Position numbers and translations under genes: made by a program | The notes under the pieces: model-generated | What the model saw: the letters and a program-made list of their open reading frames with translations, nothing else | What the model was told of the DNA's origin: nothing | The model's database searches: none | Shown here: positions 20,546 through 25,266 of the stretch, piece by piece | Layout of the letters: every line of letters starts with the position of its first letter | Numbering within the stretch: position 1 is the first letter of the stretch | Virus record (IMG/VR): IMGVR_UViG_3300021376_000318 | Location: 1 to 25,266 of that record | Strand: one strand, 5' to 3' | Length of the DNA stretch: 25,266 nt | From: a virus

Positions 20546-21226
20546 ATGAGCAGATTTAAGCCTCGTAACAACAACCAGCACCCTTGCACTCTTTGGTTAG
20601 AGTGGGGTGGTGCTGATGGTAACTTCCGCTACTATGACAAAGCAGCAGGTACCAGAGTCCCATTTGAACTGGGGCGGTTTATCGTGCTAGATGTCCTTAG
20701 CACCATCACTGGTTTTGACGAAAGTTCAAACCAAGGCGTTTATGCCAATGAAGTGAGGGACACCACAAAGCAAGAGATAACCGTCAGAAGCAAATCTGGG
20801 ATAATTAAAAAAGGGCTGTATAGCCAAATCAAGGAAAGCCTGCCCAAAGGCATTAAGTTCACCTCCTCTATTTACATCGCCCTAGAAGTCGATGGCGAGG
20901 TTAAACTTGGCAACATTAAACTCTCCGGCGCTGCCCTTAACTCATGGGTTGATTTCCAAAAGAACAACCGTATGTATGAAGGAGCAGTTAAATTCACAGA
21001 TGCTGGCACCGGTAAGAAAGGAGCCGTTTCCTACAAGTTTCCAAAGTTCACCCTAGAGCAATCAACCCCACAAGAGGAAGAGTCTGCAAAAGGCGTGTGG
21101 CAACTCCTAGAGGATTACCTGGAAGCATACTTTGGTACGGCTACCCCACCAACCCAAGAGCAACCCCTAACCCAAGGCGAAGAGGAACTCTTGGCCGAAG
21201 GTGATGATGAGGACTTCCCATTCTAA
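20546..21226 (+). CDS. ssb: Single-stranded DNA-binding protein, 226 aa
   Basis: The N-terminal 170 residues look like a beta-rich OB-type fold (PCTLWLEWGGADGNFRYYDK early; IYIALEVDGEVKLGNIKLSG mid), followed by an acidic, Gln/Pro-rich linker and the terminal DDEDFPF. That acidic tip ending in Phe is the protein-docking tail of bacterial and phage SSBs. The domain is longer than E. coli SSB's (178 aa total) and its core is not obviously homologous by eye, so it may be one of the separate phage SSB families. It is preceded by a leader with CCGTTAAACT and followed directly by a strong terminator. Confidence 0.72.
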   Translation: MSRFKPRNNNQHPCTLWLEWGGADGNFRYYDKAAGTRVPFELGRFIVLDVLSTITGFDESSNQGVYANEVRDTTKQEITVRSKSGIIKKGLYSQIKESLPKGIKFTSSIYIALEVDGEVKLGNIKLSGAALNSWVDFQKNNRMYEGAVKFTDAGTGKKGAVSYKFPKFTLEQSTPQEEESAKGVWQLLEDYLEAYFGTATPPTQEQPLTQGEEELLAEGDDEDFPF

Positions 21227-21235
21227 ATTAACCAC

Positions 21236-21263
21236 AGCCCCAGCGTAACAGCTGGGGCTTTTT
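21236..21263 (+). terminator. Strong intrinsic terminator after the SSB gene
   Basis: AGCCCCAGC pairs perfectly with GCTGGGGCT (9 bp) around the loop GTAACA, followed by TTTTT. It is the strongest terminator in the window and ends the main replication operon. The 132-aa gene begins 11 bases later, so that gene needs read-through or its own promoter. Confidence 0.92.
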
Positions 21264-21273
21264 AACTTTTACT

Positions 21274-21672
21274 ATGAACCGAAAACAAAGAAAGATTTAC
21301 GATAAGGCTGTGGAGAACGATCAACGCCTACTTGGCAAATTCATTGACTCTGCCAAAAACATTACCTTTCAAGTGGCCGAAGGGGAGACAGATATGCAAG
21401 CCGCCCAAAAAGCCATGTTTAAAAAAGGCATGGAGTTTAAGGCTCTCTGGAATAAGCGCCACGCCGAAGGCAAACGTGCCAACGCACTTAAAGATGACTT
21501 CCCATTACAACTACTACAATTATTTGGACTTTATGAAGAAGATACAACTCAAGACACTGAAATTCGTGATGAAGTACATGCTCCCGATGGAGGATTACGA
21601 CATAATAACACTCCTAATAAACGGCGCAGAACCACTAAAAAAAAGAGTGAAAACCCCACATCATCTCTTTAG
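21274..21672 (+). CDS. Hypothetical protein, 132 aa
   Basis: The first ~85 residues are helical and charged (MNRKQRKIYDKAVENDQRLL onward, then FKALWNKRHAEGKRANALKD), and the last part is basic with NKRRRTTKKKSENPTSSL. This layout suits a small nucleic-acid-binding phage protein. No family is recognised. Its final 104 bases overlap the next ORF in another frame. Confidence 0.6.
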   Translation: MNRKQRKIYDKAVENDQRLLGKFIDSAKNITFQVAEGETDMQAAQKAMFKKGMEFKALWNKRHAEGKRANALKDDFPLQLLQLFGLYEEDTTQDTEIRDEVHAPDGGLRHNNTPNKRRRTTKKKSENPTSSL

Positions 21673-21820
21673 CATTACCCCCACAATAATACCCTTACTT
21701 ATAGTTAATAAGCAAGACCTTGTAAATGTAAAGAAAGATGAAAAGGGAATGATTGTTTGGTTTGACAATCAAATATCGTGGACGGAATCCACCCACCTAT
21801 CAACTATTTTGAATAAGTGA
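21569..21820 (+). CDS. Hypothetical protein, 83 aa, overlapping both neighbours
   Basis: Begins MKYMLPMEDYDIITLLINGA and continues with FSITPTIIPLLIVNKQDLVN, DEKGMIVWFDNQISW and a polar tail. The frame is open from 21332, but the residues before about 21533 look like a shadow of the previous gene. The exact start is uncertain (21533, 21569 or 21578). Its end overlaps the convergent minus-strand gene by about 50 bases. Confidence 0.45.
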   Translation: MKYMLPMEDYDIITLLINGAEPLKKRVKTPHHLFSITPTIIPLLIVNKQDLVNVKKDEKGMIVWFDNQISWTESTHLSTILNK

Positions 21821-22110
21821 GGGTTGCCAGCACAGCCTATTACAAACATCTTTCGGCGCACTAAAACCCTCCGGTTAATTACCCCACTACGCAACTGCTT
21901 CAAGACAAACATTCTGTCTATCCCCTTAAAAGAAACACAAGAAAAATCTACAAAGTATATGTCTGGGGAAAACTTATCGTCAAAAGGCAAGATGGCCTCA
22001 AAGCCCCTACGCCTTATGCAATATATGTCCTTGTCGGTTAAAACATCTTCATAGTGCCTAGCCATTATAGGGTCAGCACAAAGAATAGCACATTTAATCA
22101 GGCTTGACAC
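21769..22110 (-). CDS. Hypothetical protein, 113 aa, last gene of the late operon
   Basis: Begins MSSLIKCAILCADPIMARHY and contains GFEAILPFDDKFSPDIYFVD, an alternating beta-alpha pattern that recalls a truncated receiver domain, but no phospho-acceptor Asp in the usual place is certain. It overlaps the holin gene by 17 bases. Competing plus-strand frames here read worse. Function unknown. Confidence 0.5.
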   Translation of the reverse strand: MSSLIKCAILCADPIMARHYEDVLTDKDIYCIRRRGFEAILPFDDKFSPDIYFVDFSCVSFKGIDRMFVLKQLRSGVINRRVLVRRKMFVIGCAGNPHLFKIVDRWVDSVHDI

Positions 22111-22540
22111 TTTTGATAATACCTAATCCTTTCTTTACCTTCTTGACAAAGTCAAATATCCTATCAGTTATGCCTTTTCCTGTTGCCCATTTAATCTTCT
22201 CATCTATGGATGAGTATTCTATCCAAATCAAAAATAAAGCCGTTAGAAGCGTTGAAAGGTGTTCTTTGGGGAAGTACATTATTACAATGTCATTCAACAC
22301 CCAAGAATCAAGCAAAAAGACAAATGTAAGGCCACCACAATAGCTTACCATTTTCGCCGTAAAGCCTTCCCTAGTTTTCTTGCTTATTACCTCTTCGCCT
22401 TTCCTCCTAGCATACCACCGGCCAACAAAGGTATCAGCAACTACCGCAAAAAATACCAACACCAACAAAGGGGCTAATGGGATAAAGAATGAAATTACTA
22501 CCGATAGGTAGGATAAGATTGTTAGTTTGAACTTGTCCAT
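22094..22540 (-). CDS. Phage holin, 148 aa
   Basis: The signature VISFFIPLAPLLVLVFFAVV followed by ADTFVGRWYARRKGE fits the small phage holin family common in Bacteroidetes, with the acidic DT-xG turn and a basic ARRKGEEVISKKTREG stretch. Two further membrane segments follow (around 68-85 and 92-108), then the IEYSSIDEKIKW tail. It would make the pores that let the amidase or ions cross the inner membrane at lysis. It overlaps the spanin-like gene by 19 bases on the 5' side. Confidence 0.85.
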   Translation of the reverse strand: MDKFKLTILSYLSVVISFFIPLAPLLVLVFFAVVADTFVGRWYARRKGEEVISKKTREGFTAKMVSYCGGLTFVFLLDSWVLNDIVIMYFPKEHLSTLLTALFLIWIEYSSIDEKIKWATGKGITDRIFDFVKKVKKGLGIIKSVKPD

Positions 22541-22956
22541 CGTTTTACTGCAAAAATTATTATACTCACCAGGAGCAAAAATAAGAAAAATTTACCCATC
22601 AAAGAAAATAGCCTTTCGTGCCAAGAAGCTTTGAGTGTTCTAGTTATTATGCGGTAATGCTCAGGAATCGTGAACAAAGCGCTTTTCGGCGCGGTAACAC
22701 AATCCACCCACATTCTACCCTTCTCCCTAACTATCCTTACCCTACCCTTCTCCTTACCACCTTCCTTAACAATAAACACCGTATCCAAGTCCTGGCAAGT
22801 GTCTATAAACGTGAAAGCTATTGTGTCGGGGGGAAGGATTATAGTCGTATCGCGATATACAATACTGTCCCTAACACTAGGGGGAAACTTCTCATAACAC
22901 CTCTTCTCAGTGATGCACGATGATAGTAAAAGGAAAAGAATGGCAATCCGGATCAT
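22522..22956 (-). CDS. Lipoprotein with C-terminal membrane anchor, candidate unimolecular spanin, 144 aa
   Basis: The start MIRIAILFLLLSSCITEKRC has a lipobox-like LSSC with Cys14 as the lipidation site. The C-terminal FFLFLLLVSIIIFAV (123-137) is a transmembrane helix followed by a short positively charged tail. A protein lipidated at the outer membrane and anchored in the inner membrane is the design of a unimolecular spanin, which fuses the two membranes at the last lysis step in Gram-negative hosts. I chose this ATG, which overlaps the amidase stop, over one nine codons upstream. The gene lies between amidase and holin, as expected. Confidence 0.68.
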   Translation of the reverse strand: MIRIAILFLLLSSCITEKRCYEKFPPSVRDSIVYRDTTIILPPDTIAFTFIDTCQDLDTVFIVKEGGKEKGRVRIVREKGRMWVDCVTAPKSALFTIPEHYRIITRTLKASWHERLFSLMGKFFLFLLLVSIIIFAVKRWTSSN

Positions 22957-23375
22957 AACTCTTGTTTTACCTCCTCCCACCAAGCACGTGCGTCAAAACA
23001 AGGACAAGCCTTGACGACATTTGGGAAATCCCGATGCCCTAAAACCTCGGCGTTTGGGAATTTAGCGGTCAGCTTTTTAACCAGTTCGGCCATTGCCGCC
23101 TTTTGCTCCTTCGTGCGGTTGTCGGTAGGTTTTCCTTTTGCATCGATACCGCCAATGTAGCTGATATGTATGCTATCGTGGTTGTGGCCTTTTGCGCCGT
23201 TGCTTGTCTTTTCAATTGGCCAGTTGTCAACGACCTTGCCGCCCCGTTCAATGATAAAATGATAGCCGGGCGAACCCCAGTTCAGCACCTTCTTGTGGTA
23301 GCGGTTAATGCTGTCGGCCGTTGCCGTAACTGCGCTTGCTGTGGTGTGCAGTACGATGTGGTTAATTGGTCGCAC
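22953..23375 (-). CDS. N-acetylmuramoyl-L-alanine amidase (endolysin, Amidase_2/T7-lysozyme type), 140 aa
   Basis: His10 (IVLHTTAS), Tyr38 (GSPGYHFII), His114 (LGHRDFPN), Lys122 and Cys124 (VKACPCFDA) match in order the zinc and catalytic residues of T7 lysozyme (His17, Tyr46, His122, Lys128, Cys130). The protein is close to the T7 length (151). It cleaves the amide bond between MurNAc and L-Ala in peptidoglycan. No signal peptide is seen, so release probably relies on the holin encoded downstream. It is ATGA-coupled to the spanin-like gene. Confidence 0.93.
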   Translation of the reverse strand: MRPINHIVLHTTASAVTATADSINRYHKKVLNWGSPGYHFIIERGGKVVDNWPIEKTSNGAKGHNHDSIHISYIGGIDAKGKPTDNRTKEQKAAMAELVKKLTAKFPNAEVLGHRDFPNVVKACPCFDARAWWEEVKQEL

Positions 23376-23610
23376 TTTTAATTATTGGTTCGTTAACATC
23401 AAATTCAGTAGGCTGCCCAAGTATAGGCAAAAGGCTTTCATCATATCTAATGTACCAAAATGGTGTTTCATTTAATTCCGCGTATTGATAATCAACCCAA
23501 TACTGAGTAGTGTCTTCAGGAGAAACAGGAATCCCATAATAGTCAGAGCAATCCTTTCTTGCCTTTTGAGCATCTTCTTCGGTTAAATATTTATATCCTA
23601 AAATTGTCAT
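23362..23610 (-). CDS. Hypothetical protein, 82 aa
   Basis: Begins MTILGYKYLTEEDAQKARKD and is rich in Tyr and Trp (TQYWVDYQYAELNETPFWYI). It resembles small proteins found next to tail-fibre genes in Bacteroidetes phages. It is ATGA-coupled to the preceding tail-associated gene and overlaps the amidase start by 14 bases. Function unknown; a tail accessory or chaperone is possible (inference). Confidence 0.68.
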   Translation of the reverse strand: MTILGYKYLTEEDAQKARKDCSDYYGIPVSPEDTTQYWVDYQYAELNETPFWYIRYDESLLPILGQPTEFDVNEPIIKSATN

Positions 23611-24422
23611 AATGCAATTGAATAATGTGAACTCATGTTTGTTTCAATAGGTGTTTTATATCCTGTTTGTTGATTTGTTGGATATACAATGCATTCAGAC
23701 ATTTTACCTAAAAACCATCTTGACAAAAAAGTTACATCACTTATGCCAAACTTTTTTGTAAGAGCTGATAATGCAAAAGAAGATAAAATGTGTGGATTTA
23801 AAAAATTGTTCGATGTTGTATGTAAGTTGCTGTTAAAGTACATATTACTTCCATTTGTAAAATCATATAAATCTGTTGCCGATGTACTTGGTGTTCTCCA
23901 ATAGTTCGGAGAAATAGAACGAATCCAAGGACCAAAACCTTGACTTAAATGGTCAAATGAAATTAGCGATTGAAGCTGATTATATGTAACAACTTGTGCA
24001 ACCGTAAAAATACTTTGTGCTGTGACATCTTGTGTACTTGTACCTGTAAAAGTATTTGATATGTAATTTATTGTAGGCTTAGAATTTAATGTTTCTAAAA
24101 CCCCACTTAAAACAATTCTTGGTTGTGAGACTGCTGAAGATTGCACATTGTTTTTTCCATTTCCACTTTGGTCATAGAATGTAGTGACAAACCCACTTCC
24201 ACTTCCACAAAAACTAAGCAACGCAGAAGTATCTAAAACATCTCCAACAAAACCTATGTTTTGTTCTGCGTTGTCGCTTGACCTTCGCACCCGTATTGCG
24301 TTGCCAGTATATAATGTCCTTAATTTGCGAAGCGAATATGCTGCCGCTGCGCCCGGATAAAGGTCAAGCAGAAGCTGAACAACACTGCCCCCACTCATAA
24401 ACGCTAAACGTACCCTTCTCAT
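23607..24422 (-). CDS. Arabinofuranosidase-like (concanavalin-fold) tail-associated protein, 271 aa
   Basis: Contains AAYSLRKLRTLYTGNAIRVR, then RSSDNAEQNIGF and TTFYDQSGNGKNNVQ. These residues fit the N-terminal part of the alpha-L-arabinofuranosidase B catalytic-domain family, a jelly-roll fold that phages reuse in tail proteins. The start is placed where a TAATG links it to the fibre gene; a longer frame to 24470 overlaps that gene. It may bind or trim polysaccharide on the host surface (inference), but its catalytic residues cannot be assigned by eye. Confidence 0.72.
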   Translation of the reverse strand: MRRVRLAFMSGGSVVQLLLDLYPGAAAAYSLRKLRTLYTGNAIRVRRSSDNAEQNIGFVGDVLDTSALLSFCGSGSGFVTTFYDQSGNGKNNVQSSAVSQPRIVLSGVLETLNSKPTINYISNTFTGTSTQDVTAQSIFTVAQVVTYNQLQSLISFDHLSQGFGPWIRSISPNYWRTPSTSATDLYDFTNGSNMYFNSNLHTTSNNFLNPHILSSFALSALTKKFGISDVTFLSRWFLGKMSECIVYPTNQQTGYKTPIETNMSSHYSIAL

Positions 24423-25264
24423 TAAACCGCTGGTGTTATGATGTAACCTACATTCGTGCCGCCCATCCAAAAGAAAACAATGATGTTAACCTTGGTAAGG
24501 TTGTAACTTTCCGTTCCGAACTTAATAGCCGTGCCACCCGTTACAACAATTGTTGGGGCAACGGTGTCGTCGTGGTAAAGTATTTGGTCAACACCCCGAA
24601 CCGCACCAGTAAGGCTAACTGCAATATTACCCGTGGCTGGGCTTCCATAACTTGCGTATTCTTGCGGTGTGGCAAGGCTTATTGATGTGCCTGTTGTGGT
24701 CGCAATCGTGTTTTGCTTTGCCGCTAAACCCGTATCAACATAACCCTTGGTTGCAGCGTCAGTCGATGCAGAAGGTGTAGCAAGGTTGGTTAAACCTTGT
24801 GAACCCATGTTCAACGCCCCCGTCATTGTACCCCCTGACAAATTTAGCTTCAACGCACCAGCCGTATCAACATAACCCTTGGTTGCAGCGTCAGTCGATG
24901 CAGAAGGTGTAGTAAGGTTTGTCAAGCCTTGGCTACCCATATTCAATGCCCCTGTCATTGTACCGCCTGACAAATTTAGCTTTAACGCATTGGCGGTGTC
25001 AACATAACCTTTAGTGGCAGCATCGCTTGAAGCCGAAGGCGTAGTAAGGTTGGTTAAACCTTGACTGCCCATATTTAGCGCACCAGTCATTGTGCCGCCC
25101 GACAAACTTAATTTTAACGCATCAGCCGCATCAACGTAGCCTTTTGTCGCCGCATCGGTAGAGGCGAATGGTGTGCCAACATTCTCAACTTGGTTGCCAC
25201 CCATATCAAGGTCGCCTGTCATTGTGTCGCCCGTCTTTTGAACCGCCGTGCCAACTTGCGAAAG
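24422..25264 (-). CDS. Phage tail fibre with tandem repeats (5' end outside window)
   Basis: The frame is open to the window edge, so the N-terminus is missing. Four copies of a 44-residue unit with MTGxLxMGxxxxxNxxTPxA followed by S-x-DAATKGYVD and a KLxLSGGT linker make the shaft; these are typical of collagen-like or T4-gp12-like trimeric fibre repeats. A non-repeating C-terminal head of about 100 residues follows (AAKQNTIATTTGTSISLATP onward), ending IITPAV. An upstream QKTGDTMTGDLDMGG segment, typical of such fibres, precedes the first repeat. The protein should bind the host surface. Confidence 0.9.
   Translation of the reverse strand, partial: LSQVGTAVQKTGDTMTGDLDMGGNQVENVGTPFASTDAATKGYVDAADALKLSLSGGTMTGALNMGSQGLTNLTTPSASSDAATKGYVDTANALKLNLSGGTMTGALNMGSQGLTNLTTPSASTDAATKGYVDTAGALKLNLSGGTMTGALNMGSQGLTNLATPSASTDAATKGYVDTGLAAKQNTIATTTGTSISLATPQEYASYGSPATGNIAVSLTGAVRGVDQILYHDDTVAPTIVVTGGTAIKFGTESYNLTKVNIIVFFWMGGTNVGYIITPAV
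24733..25222 (-). repeat. Four tandem copies of a 132-bp repeat in the tail fibre gene
   Basis: Unit starts fall at 25222, 25090, 24958 and 24826 on the minus strand, exactly 132 bases apart. The last three are very similar in DNA; the two leftmost share a stretch of about 45 identical bases. The first copy is divergent (MTGDLDMGGNQVENVG). This layout can vary the number of units by recombination. Confidence 0.9.
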
Positions 25265-25266
25265 GG

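Noticed and set aside
21332-21532. N-terminal part of the 162-codon frame ending at 21820
   Set aside because: Lys/Pro-rich shadow of the 132-aa gene; only the C-terminal part reads as protein.
22104-22923. Plus-strand frames of 72-101 codons under the lysis genes
   Set aside because: They are antisense to the holin and spanin-like genes, which have clear topology and gene coupling on the minus strand.
1-25266. CRISPR arrays, tRNAs and insertion sequences
   Set aside because: No regularly spaced repeat-spacer pattern, no cloverleaf and no transposase or terminal inverted repeats were seen; the tandem repeats at the right end are coding.

Overview
This window is most likely part of a tailed-phage (or prophage) genome from a Bacteroidetes host. 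The lysis genes (holin, amidase, spanin-like lipoprotein), a repeat-built tail fibre, a phage-style replication module and dense ATGA-coupled genes point to a phage. The host assignment rests on a TTG-N18-TACCTTTG promoter that fits the Bacteroidetes -33/-7 consensus, the lack of clear Shine-Dalgarno sequences before A-rich starts, and protein families typical of Bacteroidetes mobile DNA (BT4734/VirE_N primase, Api92-like DUF1281, RadC-like JAB protein). No terminase, portal, capsid, integrase, tRNA, rRNA or CRISPR array is visible.

Layout. (1) Positions 1-6890, + strand: an accessory block of genes, most of them separated by short leaders built from CCTTTAA/TTTAACC units. Three gaps hold a near-identical GC-rich hairpin whose third copy carries compensatory changes. 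Genes include an amidoligase with a class II glutamine amidotransferase, an acidic protein, a sliding clamp with an extra N-terminal module, a RadC-like protein, an Api92-like protein and several tiny membrane proteins. (2) Positions 6886-7850: small genes ending with a DNA-binding-like protein and a terminator. (3) Positions 7859-21263, + strand: a clear promoter followed by a long, tightly coupled replication and recombination operon. It encodes an HTH protein, HNH nuclease, orphan DnaA domain IV protein, a run of micro-ORFs, PD-(D/E)XK nuclease, Rad50/RecF-like ATPase, SNF2 helicase, a second divergent clamp, a primase-polymerase, a zinc-ribbon microprotein, m5C methyltransferase, VRR-NUC-like nuclease, transglycosylase-like protein, MazG, an Hc1-like protein and an SSB, ending in a strong terminator. 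Two more small + genes follow. (4) Positions 21769-25264, - strand: a convergent late operon running tail fibre, arabinofuranosidase-like protein, small protein, amidase, lipoprotein spanin, holin and an unknown protein.

How the parts may work together (inference): the primase-polymerase, two clamps, SSB, DnaA-like protein, SNF2 helicase and nuclease/ATPase pair form a replication and recombination set that would need a polymerase and replicative helicase from elsewhere in the genome or from the host. The methyltransferase would protect phage DNA, MazG would clean nucleotide pools, and the late strand delivers adsorption and lysis.

The most striking feature is a 311-codon ORF lying wholly inside the m5C methyltransferase gene in the +1 frame. 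It has four LPTP motifs and an MGFPPNW end, and the methyltransferase frame is intact around it: a strong overprinted-gene candidate. Other highlights are the two unlike clamps, the covarying hairpins, the leader motif and an over-represented TTCGGCG word.
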